Positions 24,164 to 34,000 of a stretch of DNA of 64,000 bases are shown here, piece after piece (within the stretch, counting starts at the first letter, position 1; each line of letters opens with the position of its first letter). Below the pieces are notes generated by a model that ran no database searches, had not been told where the DNA came from, and worked only from the letters and a program-made list of their open reading frames with translations. The stretch covers positions 169,474-233,473 of the forward strand of contig NZ_BDAU01000030.1 in the NCBI RefSeq assembly GCF_001612615.1, written 5' to 3'. A program made the position numbers and the translations under genes. Source of the DNA: Nocardia amikacinitolerans NBRC 108937 (GTDB lineage: Bacteria; Actinomycetota; Actinomycetes; Mycobacteriales; Mycobacteriaceae).

Positions 24164-25018
24164 ATGGAGGATGCCGAGGAACTCCTCGCCGCCGTCGTCG
24201 CATGGGCGCGACAGGACGAGCGGATCACCGCGCTCGTGCAGACCGGATCGCACGGCCGCGGCGACCGGATCGATCGTTACTCCGATCTCGACTTGGAGAT
24301 CATCACTCCGGAGTGGCGCGAACTCTTCGCCGACCAGAGCTGGCTGGACCGTTTCGGCGCCGTCCTGCTCAACGTGTCGTTCGAAGACGAGGACGAAGAC
24401 CGCCCGTGGCCCGCTCCCCTGCTCGTGGTGTTCACGGGCGGACGCAAGATCGATGTCACGATCGCGGGCGAGGAACGCCTCACCGACATGATCGAGCACG
24501 GGCTCGACGAGCTGTACCAGCGCGGCTTCCGCGTGCACTGGGACCGCACCGGTCTCGCCGCGAAACTTCCCGCGCCCACGGGCGAGACCCCGAAGCCGAC
24601 CGTGCCGGATCTCGACGAATTCACCACGGTCACCGAGGAATTCTTCTTCGAGGCCACTCAGGTGCCGATCTACCTGAACCGCGGCGAGCTGTGGGTGGCG
24701 AAGTTCCGTGACAACACCATGAAGGAGTACCTGCTCCAGATGCTGGAGTGGTACGGCGCGACCGATCCCGAACGCCCGCGCTACACCTGGTACATCGGCC
24801 ACCACATGGACGAATGGCTGCCCGCCGAGCACTGGCGGCGGGTCCACGAGACGTTCGGCCGCTTCGACGCGGACGACGCCAGGCGCGCGCTGGACGCAAC
24901 GGTCGACCTGTTCGCCGATGTCGGCGCGGAAGTCGCCGCCCGCCTTGGCTTTCCGTGGCGCGACGACCTGGTCGACGGTGTGCGACGGCTGCTCGCCGAG
25001 TACCGGTCGCACCGCTGA
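24164..25018 (+). CDS. Aminoglycoside 6-adenylyltransferase-like nucleotidyltransferase
   Basis: A 284-residue ANT(6)/AadK-type protein. The nucleotidyltransferase signature is TGSHGRGDRIDRYSDLDLEI, giving the GS and DxD metal-binding pair; the third carboxylate is probably in GRKIDVTIAGE. The all-helical C-terminal domain has YLLQMLEWYGATDPERPRYT and WYIGHHMDEWLPAEHW, a layout typical of streptomycin-modifying enzymes. Many actinobacterial homologues are of unknown physiological role, so resistance should not be assumed. I start at the ATG at 24164; the frame runs further upstream without a better site. Confidence 0.8.
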   Translation: MEDAEELLAAVVAWARQDERITALVQTGSHGRGDRIDRYSDLDLEIITPEWRELFADQSWLDRFGAVLLNVSFEDEDEDRPWPAPLLVVFTGGRKIDVTIAGEERLTDMIEHGLDELYQRGFRVHWDRTGLAAKLPAPTGETPKPTVPDLDEFTTVTEEFFFEATQVPIYLNRGELWVAKFRDNTMKEYLLQMLEWYGATDPERPRYTWYIGHHMDEWLPAEHWRRVHETFGRFDADDARRALDATVDLFADVGAEVAARLGFPWRDDLVDGVRRLLAEYRSHR

Positions 25019-25043
25019 GCGATACCCGGATCGACGCCTGCGC

Positions 25044-26057
25044 TCAGTAGGGCTGCGCTCGATCCGCCCATGCCGCACCGAGTTCGGGCGTGAGGCTCCG
25101 GGGGAAGGAGACGCGACTCGGGTCGCCGTCGGAGGTGTAGCGCAGGCCGGGGTCCTTGGCGAGCCGGTCCAGCCAGTGCGCCGAATCGAACGGAACCGCA
25201 CCGCGTCCAGACCTGATCCGCGGAATACCGGCCGGGTCGACCTGGCCGTGGGGTGAGGGCGCGGGTTCGGCGCCGACAAGCATCACGGCCTCGAAAGTGT
25301 AGGGCGCGCCGTCCCATTCGCCCGCGGCGGCGAGCCGCCGGTCGGCGGGAAAGATGCCGAGCGGCAACGCCATCGTGCGCACCCGGGCGCCAGGCGCGGC
25401 GGCGGCGACGGCCCGCAGGTTCTGCACCAGTTCGCGCTGCACCCCCGCCGCGTCCAATCCGGAGAGGTTGGCGTGGGACGCGGTGTGCGCGCCGATGTCG
25501 TATCCGTGCTCGGTGAGCCAGGCCAGTGCGCGCGGGTCGTCGCCGAAGGGCTCGTTGTTCACGTAGAAGGTCGCGGTCGGCCGGAAATCCGGGTGGCTGG
25601 CGCCGAATTCCTCGAGAATGCCCACCGCGCTGTCGGGCGTTGGGCGGCCGTCGCCGGTCAGCGTGAGCTGGCTGACGGTCGAATCGTCGAAGGTCAGCAC
25701 GACGGGGTGGGTACCGGCGGGGATGTCGATGGCGCCCGAGATATAGGCCGCCGCCGTGACCGGGCGGTAGCCCTCGCGGTACAGCCGTTCGAGTTCCGCG
25801 CGGAATTCCTCGGGCGTCTGGTCGTATTCGCCCGCCGGGTTCGGCGTCACCTGGTGATACATCAGCACCGGGACGAGCCCCAGTTCGTTCGCGCCGACCG
25901 CGGCCGGGTCCACCCGCGCGGGCGCGGGCTCGGCGGGCGCCGGAGCGGAAACAGGCTCGGGTGTCGCGGATTCCGCCGTTGTCCCGCACCCGAGCAGCAG
26001 TGCGGAAGCCAGTGCCGACAGTGCCCATCGATACGCGAAGGCGCCAGTGCTCGCCAT
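25044..26057 (-). CDS. Polysaccharide deacetylase lipoprotein
   Basis: A 337-residue NodB-domain (CE4) protein. The lipobox LLLGC near residue 24 and a Pro/Ala-rich linker place it outside the membrane. The catalytic core shows motif 1 VVLTFDDST (the metal-binding and base Asp pair) and motif 2 GAHTASHANL (HxxxH). Upstream is VLMYHQVTPNPAGEYD, common in this family. It should remove acetyl groups from a cell-wall polysaccharide or related glycan. It diverges from the glycoside hydrolase gene across about 100 bp. Confidence 0.88.
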   Translation of the reverse strand: MASTGAFAYRWALSALASALLLGCGTTAESATPEPVSAPAPAEPAPARVDPAAVGANELGLVPVLMYHQVTPNPAGEYDQTPEEFRAELERLYREGYRPVTAAAYISGAIDIPAGTHPVVLTFDDSTVSQLTLTGDGRPTPDSAVGILEEFGASHPDFRPTATFYVNNEPFGDDPRALAWLTEHGYDIGAHTASHANLSGLDAAGVQRELVQNLRAVAAAAPGARVRTMALPLGIFPADRRLAAAGEWDGAPYTFEAVMLVGAEPAPSPHGQVDPAGIPRIRSGRGAVPFDSAHWLDRLAKDPGLRYTSDGDPSRVSFPRSLTPELGAAWADRAQPY

Positions 26058-26162
26058 CGGCTCACCGTACGCGGGCTCCGTATCGATTCGCCGACATATG
26101 GGCGAAATGCCCGACATCGGGCGGGCCGCCGTGGATAGTAGGGGAACCTGAGGTGAAAGTTG

Positions 26163-27752
26163 GTGTGCGCGTTGCTCAAACGTGTTCCGGAAAGCCGCGC
26201 TCGGCGGCTCGCTTCGATCGCGGTGGCCGTTGTCGGGTCGATTCTCGCCGTCGCGGTCCTGGTCACGGCTTTTCGGCCCGAGGGAGAGCGACTGGCGGTG
26301 ACAGGACTGCCCGCCGGTGTCGTCGGCGCCGCCGCCGCGCCGGAGCTGGCGCTGCGCGTCGACGCGGCGGGCCACGACCCGAACGCAGTCCGCATGAAGC
26401 TCGACGGCTCGCCGGTGACGGGTGTGGTCGAGGGTGACGACGTCGTCTACCGCCCGGGTGTTCTGCCCGATGGGACATACGAATTCACCGCCGAGATCCC
26501 CTCGGACGGCCCGCTCGGCTTCTTGCGCTCCGAACCGCGCGCCACCGTGGCCGTCACGGTGGACACGACGCCGCCCACGGTCCAGCTCGACCCGCCCCGG
26601 CCGGTGCGCTCCTACCGCGAGCCGGTCACGCTGCGCGGCAAGGCGATCGGCGCGCAGCAGGTCTCGGTGGGCTCGGTCTCGGTGCCGGTCGCCGAGGACG
26701 GCGCCTTCGAGATCACCCTGCCTCGCGCGCCGAAGGGCGACGAGCTGGTCGCGGTCGACGCCGCGGGCAACGCGAGCCGAACGCCCCTCACGGCGACCGT
26801 CGAGCTGCCAAGGATCAGGGCGGTGCACGTCACCGCGCACGCGTGGTCGCACGAAGGGCTGCGCGAGGGCGTGCTCGACCTGGCCCGCTCCGGCCGGATC
26901 GACACCGTTCAGCTCGACATCAAGGACGAGGACGGCGTCGTCGGCTACGACTCGAAGGTGCCGCTGGCGCGCGAATCCGGCGCCGCCACCGCGATTTACG
27001 ACGCGCGTGCCGCGCTGACCCAGCTGCACGACATGGGCCTGCGGGTGATCGGCCGGATCGTGGCGTTCCGCGACCCGACGCTGGCCGAATGGGCATGGCG
27101 CGGCGGACGCACGGACTGGGTCGTGCAGAATCCCGGCGGCCAGCCGTATTCCAGCCACTACGGCGCGATCGCGTTCACCAACTTCGCGCATCCGGAGGTG
27201 CGCAAGTACAACATCGATCTCGCCGTCGAAGCGGCCGCGCTCGGCTTCGACGAGATCATGTACGACTACATCCGCCGCCCGGACGGCAGCCTGTCGAGCA
27301 TGGCGTTCCCCGGCGCGACGGTGGACCCGATCGTCTCCATCGCGGAGTTCCTGCGCGAGAGCCGGGACCCGGTGCACGACGCGGGAGCCTTCCAGAGCGC
27401 GGCGGTGTTCGGCATCGCCGTCACCCGTCCCGACCAGATCGCCCAGGACATCCCGATGATGGCCGCGCACCTGGACTACGTGGCTCCGATGGTCTATCCC
27501 TCGCACTGGAACTCCGGCGAATACGGCGTCGCGAACCCGAACGGGCAGCCCTACGACATCGTGCTTCGCTCGCTGCAAGACTTCCGGCGGGTCACCGAGG
27601 GCACCGGCGCGAAGGTGGTGCCGTGGTTGCAGGACTTCAGCCTCGGTGTCACCTACGGCCACGCCGAGGTGCAGGCCCAGATCGATGCGACCGCGGCCGC
27701 TGGGATCGACAGTTGGGTGCTGTGGAGTCCCGTTGTGCGGTACCACCTCTGA
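26163..27752 (+). CDS. Putative glycoside hydrolase (DUF4015-type TIM barrel)
   Basis: A protein of about 530 residues. One N-terminal membrane anchor (SIAVAVVGSILAVAVLV) is followed by two Ig-like beta domains (residues 45-220, with VDTTPPTVQLDPP) and a TIM-barrel domain: VQLDIKDEDGVVGYDSKVPL, VIGRIVAFRDPTLAEW, LGFDEIMYDYIRRPDG and DYVAPMVYPSHW. The acidic residues in DIKDEDG and DEIMYDYIR are likely catalytic. This matches the putative glycoside hydrolase family DUF4015. The neighbouring divergent deacetylase suggests shared work on an exopolysaccharide. GTG at 26163 or TTG at 26160 may start it. Confidence 0.82.
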   Translation: MCALLKRVPESRARRLASIAVAVVGSILAVAVLVTAFRPEGERLAVTGLPAGVVGAAAAPELALRVDAAGHDPNAVRMKLDGSPVTGVVEGDDVVYRPGVLPDGTYEFTAEIPSDGPLGFLRSEPRATVAVTVDTTPPTVQLDPPRPVRSYREPVTLRGKAIGAQQVSVGSVSVPVAEDGAFEITLPRAPKGDELVAVDAAGNASRTPLTATVELPRIRAVHVTAHAWSHEGLREGVLDLARSGRIDTVQLDIKDEDGVVGYDSKVPLARESGAATAIYDARAALTQLHDMGLRVIGRIVAFRDPTLAEWAWRGGRTDWVVQNPGGQPYSSHYGAIAFTNFAHPEVRKYNIDLAVEAAALGFDEIMYDYIRRPDGSLSSMAFPGATVDPIVSIAEFLRESRDPVHDAGAFQSAAVFGIAVTRPDQIAQDIPMMAAHLDYVAPMVYPSHWNSGEYGVANPNGQPYDIVLRSLQDFRRVTEGTGAKVVPWLQDFSLGVTYGHAEVQAQIDATAAAGIDSWVLWSPVVRYHL

Positions 27753-27776
27753 AACACCGGACCAAGTCTGTGGGAT

Positions 27777-27800
27777 GCCCGCGCACACCGGAGCGCGGGC
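27777..27800. terminator. Hairpin after the glycoside hydrolase gene
   Basis: GCCCGCGC and GCGCGGGC form a perfect 8-bp stem around an 8-nt loop, 24 bp after the stop codon. It insulates the following sulfur-uptake operon. Confidence 0.65.
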
Positions 27801-27845
27801 GAAGGTACGGCGGGACCACAGTATTGCGCGCCCTGCGCGGAACCA

Positions 27846-27875
27846 TTGTCGCGACGAGCCCTGCCCGGCGATAGT
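27846..27875 (+). promoter_or_regulatory. Probable promoter of the sulfur-uptake operon
   Basis: TTGTCG (27846-27851) and GATAGT (27870-27875) are 18 bp apart. The expected start would be near 27883, about 30 nt ahead of the leader peptide. Confidence 0.45.
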
Positions 27876-27915
27876 GCTTGCACGTTCGATTCGCCGCTAC
27901 ACGCAGGAGGTCCGC

Positions 27916-27996
27916 ATGGGTGAGGTCGGTCCCCGGCTGATCCGCCGCCGCACGGTGGATCTCATGCGCGTCCCGCACGGAGTCTGTCGCCGCTGA
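27916..27996 (+). CDS. Cysteine-type attenuation leader peptide
   Basis: A 26-codon frame with a perfect AGGAGG 5 nt before its ATG. It ends RRRTVDLMRVPHGVCRR. Very similar short peptides (basic run, then a VDLxRV core and a Cys near the end) precede sulfur-assimilation operons in many actinomycetes. There, stalling at the Cys codon is thought to control the downstream genes. The next gene, 109 bp on, is a sulfonate-type ABC binding protein, which fits. The peptide itself probably has no other role. Confidence 0.85.
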   Translation: MGEVGPRLIRRRTVDLMRVPHGVCRR

Positions 27997-28105
27997 ACGG
28001 TGGCGCGGTGCCACGCCCCTCGACCAGGTAGCCCTTCCCAGCTCACCTGCCGTACCGGCATGCCCATTTCCGGGCGGTGGGCGCATTCAGCGAAAGAACC
28101 GAAAG
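27997..28105 (+). promoter_or_regulatory. Leader RNA with possible competing hairpins
   Basis: Downstream of the leader stop, GTGGC/GCCAC (near 28000-28015) can pair. Further on, GCCC/GGGC and the alternative GCCCA/TGGGC pairings (28061-28082) compete with each other, close to the start of the binding-protein gene. This arrangement fits translation-dependent attenuation, but the stems are short. Confidence 0.4.
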
Positions 28106-29185
28106 ATGTTGTCCCTGAACCGACGACCGCGGGTGATCCGCGCGCTCGCCGCCGCCTTCGCGATCCCCACCGCCGTCGCGGTCCTGGCCGGGTGCGGCTC
28201 GTCCGAACCCACCACCACCGCCGACGGCAAGACTGTGCTCCGCTATCAGGGGGCCACCGGCCAGGTCTCGGCCTTCGAATTGGCCGCCGACCTCGGCTAC
28301 TTCTCGGAGATCGCGCTGCGCTGGGAAGGCGACACCACCAGCGGGCCCGCCAATATCCAGGCCGCGGCCACCAAGCAGATCGAATTCGGCAGCGCGTTCA
28401 ACGGCGCCGTCGTGAAGCTGGTGTCCGGCGGCGCCCAGGTCACCTCGGTCCTGAGTTCCTATGGCGCCGACGAGCTCTCGTACACCGGCTACTTCGTCCG
28501 CGACGACTCCGGCATCGCCTCGGCACGGGACCTGATCGGTAAGAAGGTCGGGATCAACACCCTCGGCGCGCACCACGAGTTCGTCACCCGCGAGTGGCTG
28601 CACCGGCAGGGCCTGAGCGAGCAGGAGATCGACCAGGTCGAGCTCGTGGTGGTACCGCCGGTGAACACCGAGGAGGCGCTGCGCAACCGGCAGATCGACG
28701 TCGCCGCGCTCGGCGGGGTGTTCCGCGAGACCGCCGTCGAACGCGGCGGCATCCGCCCCCTCTTCATCGACAAGGCGATCTTCGGCGAGTTCGACTACGG
28801 CACTTACGTCTTCCGCAACGACTACATCGAGCAGCATCCGGCCGCGGTCCGCGATTTCGTCCAGGGCACGGCACGCGCCACCCGCTGGCTACAGGTGACA
28901 CCGCGCGACGAGGTGCTCGCGCGCTTCGAGTCCATCATCAACCGGCGCGGGCGCAACGAGAACACCCAGTTGCTGAAGTACTGGCGCAGCCCAGGCATTC
29001 CGGTTCCGGGCGCGGTGATCGCGGAGCAGGAACTCCAGATCTGGATCGACTGGCTGGTCCGCAACGGCGACCTGTCCGAGGGCGAGCTGTCGGCGAAGGA
29101 CCTGTTCACCAACAAGGACAACCCCTACGCCAACGGGACCTACGGACCGACGACCGGCCCGACCGGAGAGGTGCTCGCGAAATGA
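28106..29185 (+). CDS. Sulfonate/taurine-type ABC transporter binding lipoprotein (SsuA-like)
   Basis: A 359-residue binding protein of the SsuA/NMT1 type. The signal peptide ends in the lipobox VLAGC. The body has the usual FELAADLGYFSEIALRWEG start and GPANIQAAATKQIEFGSAF, then LIGKKVGINTLGAHHEFV and EEALRNRQIDVAALGG. It would capture an organosulfur compound outside the cell. The leader peptide upstream points to sulfur rather than nitrate or other ligands; the exact ligand is open. Its stop overlaps the ATPase start by 4 nt (ATGA). Confidence 0.85.
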   Translation: MLSLNRRPRVIRALAAAFAIPTAVAVLAGCGSSEPTTTADGKTVLRYQGATGQVSAFELAADLGYFSEIALRWEGDTTSGPANIQAAATKQIEFGSAFNGAVVKLVSGGAQVTSVLSSYGADELSYTGYFVRDDSGIASARDLIGKKVGINTLGAHHEFVTREWLHRQGLSEQEIDQVELVVVPPVNTEEALRNRQIDVAALGGVFRETAVERGGIRPLFIDKAIFGEFDYGTYVFRNDYIEQHPAAVRDFVQGTARATRWLQVTPRDEVLARFESIINRRGRNENTQLLKYWRSPGIPVPGAVIAEQELQIWIDWLVRNGDLSEGELSAKDLFTNKDNPYANGTYGPTTGPTGEVLAK

Positions 29186-30027
29186 CGGGCACAGCGGTGA
29201 AATTGCGCCTCGAAGGAGTGCGCAAGCAGTTCGCGGTCCGCGGCTCGCAGGAGCAGTTCACCGCGCTCGCGGACATCTCGCTCGACCTGCGCGAGGGCGA
29301 GTTCCTCGTCCTGGTCGGTCCCAGCGGCTCGGGCAAGTCGACGCTGCTGGATCTGCTCGGCGGGCTGAGCAAGCCGACCGAGGGCCGACTCCTGCTGGAC
29401 GGCAAGCCGATCACCAAACCCGGTCTGGATCGCGGCATCGTGTTCCAGCAGTACGCGCTGTTGCCCTGGCGCACCGCGCGGTCGAACATCGAGTTCGGGC
29501 TGGAGGCGAAGGGACTGCGCAAACCGCAGCGCCGGGAGTTGGCCGACCACTACCTGGAACTGGTCGGGTTGGCGGGCTTCGGCGACCGCTATCCGCACGA
29601 GTTGTCCGGCGGCATGAAACAGCGCGTCGCCATCGCCCGCAGCCTCGCCTTCGACCCCGAGGTGCTGCTGATGGACGAGCCGTTCGCCGCGCTGGACGCG
29701 CAGACCCGAGAGTCGTTGCAGGACGAGCTGTTACGCATCTGGAAGGCGACCGGCAAGACGATCCTGTTCATCACGCACGGCATCGACGAGGCGGTCTACC
29801 TCGGGCAGCGAGTCGCGGTGCTGACCTCGCGACCGGGGCGGGTCAAGTCGATTCTCGAGATCGATATCGACCGCGTGTCCGGCGCGGACATCCGCTCCGG
29901 CGAGCGTTTCCGCGAATATCGGCACGCGATCTGGGAGCAGTTGCGGACCGAAGTGAGTCGCGCGCAAGGACTCGAACGCGCGGAGATCGGCTTCGCAGGC
30001 AACGACAGGAGGAACGCCCATGTCTAG
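29182..30027 (+). CDS. Sulfonate-type ABC transporter ATP-binding protein (SsuB-like)
   Basis: A 281-residue ATPase with Walker A VGPSGSGKST (about 46-55), Q-loop FQQYALLPW, signature LSGGMKQRVAIARSLA, Walker B EVLLMDEPFAALD and the switch His in FITHGIDEAVYL. The QQYALLPWRTARSNI stretch is typical of the SsuB/TauB/NrtD group. It begins within the stop of the binding-protein gene and overlaps the permease start by 8 nt, so the three are one translational unit. Confidence 0.92.
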   Translation: MTGTAVKLRLEGVRKQFAVRGSQEQFTALADISLDLREGEFLVLVGPSGSGKSTLLDLLGGLSKPTEGRLLLDGKPITKPGLDRGIVFQQYALLPWRTARSNIEFGLEAKGLRKPQRRELADHYLELVGLAGFGDRYPHELSGGMKQRVAIARSLAFDPEVLLMDEPFAALDAQTRESLQDELLRIWKATGKTILFITHGIDEAVYLGQRVAVLTSRPGRVKSILEIDIDRVSGADIRSGERFREYRHAIWEQLRTEVSRAQGLERAEIGFAGNDRRNAHV

Positions 30028-30883
30028 CGCAGTGCAGGTGCTGGAGAAGTCAGCCGCACCAGCGGAATTCGAGACGTCCGCACCGGTGGTCGAGCGGCAG
30101 TCGTCCCGGCTGCTCGCCCCGGCGCTTCGGATCGCCTGGCGGGTAGTGAAGCCGACCGTGGTCATCGCGCTGTTCCTGGCGCTGTGGGAGACCGCGCCGC
30201 GGCTCGGGCTGGTCGACGAGGTGTTCCTGCCGCGCTTCTCGGTGGTGGCGCGGGCATTCGCCGAGTTGGTGGCGAGCGGCGAGATGTGGGAGCACGTGTC
30301 CACCAGCCTGACCCGCTCGCTCATCGGCTTCACCCTCGCGCTGCTCGTCGCCATCCCGGTCGGTATCGGCATCGCCTGGTACAAGCCGGTGGCCGACTTC
30401 CTGAATCCGATCCTGGAACTGTTCCGCAACACCGCCGCGCTGGCGCTGCTTCCGGTGTTCGTCCTGATCCTCGGCATCGGGGAGACCTCGAAGGTCGCGC
30501 TGGTGCTCTACGCGAGCTTCTTCCCGATCCTGTTGAACACCATCACCGGCGTGCGCACGGTGGATCCGCTGTTGATCAAATCGGCGGTCTCCCTCGGCTT
30601 CGGCCCGCTGCGGCTGTTCCAGAAGGTAGTGCTGCCCGCAGCGGTCCCGTCGATCTTCACCGGCGTCCGAATGGCGGCTGCGTCCTCGATCCTGGTGCTC
30701 ATCGCCGCCGAGATGGTCGGCGCGCGAGCGGGACTCGGCTACCTGATCACCGCGGCGCAGCAGAACTTCCAGATCCCCGACATGTACGCGGGCATCCTCG
30801 CCATCTCGCTGCTCGGCCTGACCTTCAACGGGATCCTCGTCGCCCTCGAACGCCGTTTCTCCCGGTGGCGCAACCACTCCTGA
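30020..30883 (+). CDS. Sulfonate-type ABC transporter permease (SsuC-like)
   Basis: A 287-residue inner-membrane permease of the BPD_transp_1/SsuC family. It has about six spans. The EAA-type coupling loop is the stretch SAVSLGFGPLRLFQKVVLP, followed by SIFTGVRMAAASSILVLIA and MVGARAGLGYLI. The ATG follows AGGAGG by 6 nt (ACAGGAGGAACGCCC). It is the last gene of the operon. No enzyme for desulfonation (ssuD/tauD) follows directly. Confidence 0.92.
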   Translation: MSSAVQVLEKSAAPAEFETSAPVVERQSSRLLAPALRIAWRVVKPTVVIALFLALWETAPRLGLVDEVFLPRFSVVARAFAELVASGEMWEHVSTSLTRSLIGFTLALLVAIPVGIGIAWYKPVADFLNPILELFRNTAALALLPVFVLILGIGETSKVALVLYASFFPILLNTITGVRTVDPLLIKSAVSLGFGPLRLFQKVVLPAAVPSIFTGVRMAAASSILVLIAAEMVGARAGLGYLITAAQQNFQIPDMYAGILAISLLGLTFNGILVALERRFSRWRNHS

Positions 30884-31098
30884 TCCGCGTCGGCCACCGC
30901 GAGGATGTCTGGCCGTAGCCGCGCGCACCGAGGCGCCGGGGCGCGCACAGTGGTGCTCGAGCCACGAGCCGATCGCGAGGCCGTCGGCGAACATGCCATG
31001 CTCGGCGATTCGCCTGAAGCCCCGGGACCGCCTGAGATCCAGAGTCGACCGCTGGACTACGTAGCGGCGGGCGAGGTTCGGAGCGGATGGACGCCGGA

Positions 31099-34000
31099 CT
31101 AGAGCAGCCGGTGCTGTCGCAGATCGCTCACGTACTTCTCGATCAGCGTGGGCGACAGGTGCGGGATGTCCGGCGCTTCGGGAAGTCCGAGGGACCGGAC
31201 CGCGGCGCGGAAGTTCTCGGCGGGCAGCGCCGCGCCGCGCAGCGGCCGAGCCGGTCGCCGGAACGCGTGCAGCAGCGGCAGCAGGGTGTTGGCGCGCTGG
31301 TGCTCGGGGAGGGCGCGCAGGGCGGATTCGAAACGGGTGAACCAGTCGCCGTAGTCGGCGATGCGGTGGATCGGGTGGCCCGCCTCGATCAGCCAGTCGA
31401 CGAAGGTGTCCAGGGAGATTCCGTCGTCGTGCGGGTTGAGCACGTCGTAGGTGCGGAAGCCGTCGGTGGCCGCGGCGACGAGCGCGGTGATGGCGGCGGC
31501 GGTGAAATCCACCGGGAGGCCGTCGTAGTGGGCGCGACGAGGCCGACCGTCGGCGTCGGTTTGGTAGAACGATCGCGGCGCGATGCCGGTGGCGAGCAGG
31601 CTGAGCAGCAGCCGGGTGAACATGTCCGGCAGGTTGAGCTGACCGGTGTATCGGCTGTGCGCCAGGATCATGTCCGAGCGGAAGACCGCCACCGGGAGCC
31701 CGAAGCGGTCGTTTGCTTCGCGTAGCAGCACTTCGCCCGCCCATTTGCTGGTGCCGTACCCGTTGGCGTAGCTCTCGTCGAGGACGCGCACGGGACTCAT
31801 CTCGCGAATATCGCCGTCCTCGGCGAACTTCGACGGATCGATCTGCGCGGCGACCGCCACCGTCGACAGGTAGGTGATCGGCTTGCGACGCGTGCTGAGC
31901 GCCAGTCGGATCAGCTCGGCCGTGCCGACCACGTTGGGGCCGAACAACTGCCGGTACGGCAGGACGTGATTGACCAGCGCCGCCGGATGCACGATCAGAT
32001 CGACATCGGCGGCGAGCCGACGCCAAGTCGCCTCGTCCACACCGAGGTTCGGCTCACCGATATCGGCGGCGAGGACCTCGAGGCTGCTGTCGGCCAGTTC
32101 GTGAAAGCGGTCGAGCAGGTTGGCGTCGCCGGTGTCGAAGGACTCCTCGAGCCGTTTGCGCGCGGCGGACGCGTCGGCGCCACGAACCAGGCAGATCAGC
32201 TGTCCCCCTGAACTGTTCAGCCGTTCCAGCCATTCCAGGCAGAGGAACCGGCCGAGGTAGCCGTTGGCGCCCGTCAGCAACACCGTCCGGGGCGGACCCG
32301 CCGCCAGGGGCAGATCCGTCGCGGCGGCCAGTGTCGGAGGATCCACAAAAGCTTCCAGGGACAACTGAGTGGCGGTGACACGCAAGCTTTCTCCGTGCAC
32401 GGACGTGAATGTCGGCCGGTGCCCCTCGGTTTCGCGTGCGGCGTCGATGTAGTCGGCGAGCCTGCGCAGGTCGTTCGCCGGACTGGTGACCACGCCCACC
32501 GGCACCTCGATCCCGAAGATATCGCCGAGCAGGTTCGACAGGGAAAGGGCCGACAGCGAGTCGCCGCCGAGATCTGTGAAATGCGCGTCGGGACGGATAT
32601 CCGCGCCCGCGCAGCCGAGCAGAGCGCGGGTCGCCCGTCCGACGATCTCCAGCACCGGCCGCGTACCCGCCTCGTGGCGCAGGGCGAGGAGTTCGTCGTT
32701 CTGGGCCGCGGCGAGGTCGGCGTACAACTGCTCCATGCGCGCGCCGTAGCGCTGCTTCAGCTTGGGGCGCAACAGCTTTCCGATGCCGGAGAGCAGTCCG
32801 TTCGCCGCGCTGAACGGCTCGGTCTCGATCAGGAAGTCGCGCGGGATCTCATAGGAGTTCAGCTGCGCGTCCTTGGCGACCTGTTGCAGCGATTCGCTCA
32901 GCGCCGCGGCCAGTTCCGCGCCTTCCCACCGGTTCAGCGCTTCGTCGGTGGGCACGATCACCGCGAGCAGATAGGCGCGTTCGCTGCTGCCGTGCACGAA
33001 GATCTGCCGCACCAGCGGGCTGCCCGCGAACACGGCCTCCAGCTTGGCGACCGTCACGAATTCGCCCTGGGAAAGCTTCAGCACATTGTTGCGGCGGTCC
33101 ACGTAGACCAGACGATCCGGGCCGAGTTCGGCGACGATGTCGCCGGTGCGGTAGAAGCCGTCCTCGTCGAAGATCTCGGCGTCCAGATCGGGCCGCTTGT
33201 AGTATCCGGAGATCATCGCGGTCGTCTTCAGCAGCAGCTCGCCGCGCGGGTGCGGCGAATCGGTCCGGAAATAGCCGAGTTCCGGGACGTCGACGAGCTT
33301 GTAGTCCAGCACCGGCGGCCTGCGCACCAGGGTGTCGATCACCAGCCCGCCGCCCGCCTCGGTGGAGCCGTAGCCGTCGTGCAGGTCCAGGTCGAGCACG
33401 GACTCCACGAAGGCCTTCATCTCGGCGGCGAGCGGGGCGCTGCCGCAGATCGCGGTCATGTAGCGACCACCGAAGAAGTCTTGCCGCAGTTCGCTTTTGA
33501 CCTCCTCCACGAGTTCGGCGGACGCGACGCCACCCTCGGCCCTGCGGTCGAGTTCGCTCTGGTACCGCTGAAAGACCATGTCGCACACGCGCGGCACGAA
33601 GAACAATTCGGTCGGCCGCACCAGCGCGATGTCCTCGAACAGCGTCGACATGTCGCTCGCCGCGGCGAAATACGCCGTGCCGCCGCGGGCGAGCACGCCG
33701 TGCAGCGTCATCCGGCCCGCCACGTGACTCATCGGCATGTAGTTCAGGTTGATCGCCGCGACCAGCGGCTGGGCCAGCCACATCGCGGTCACCAAACTGC
33801 CGGTGTACATGGCGCCCTTCGGCGTTCCGGTGCTGCCGGAGGTGTAGATGAGCAGGGTCAGCGGATCGTCGTCGGGATCGTGCAGCGCCGCGGGCGCGTG
33901 TCCGCGGCCGCGGTCGATGACCTCGTCGAGGGTGTCGATCACGATCGGGGCGGCGGCCAGTCGGCGGCGGGCCGATGCCAGCGCCGCGCGCTGATCGTCG

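Noticed and set aside
24164..25018. A mobile resistance cassette.
   Set aside because: The gene is adenylyltransferase-like, but there is no integrase, transposase, attachment site or flanking repeat, and codon use resembles its neighbours.
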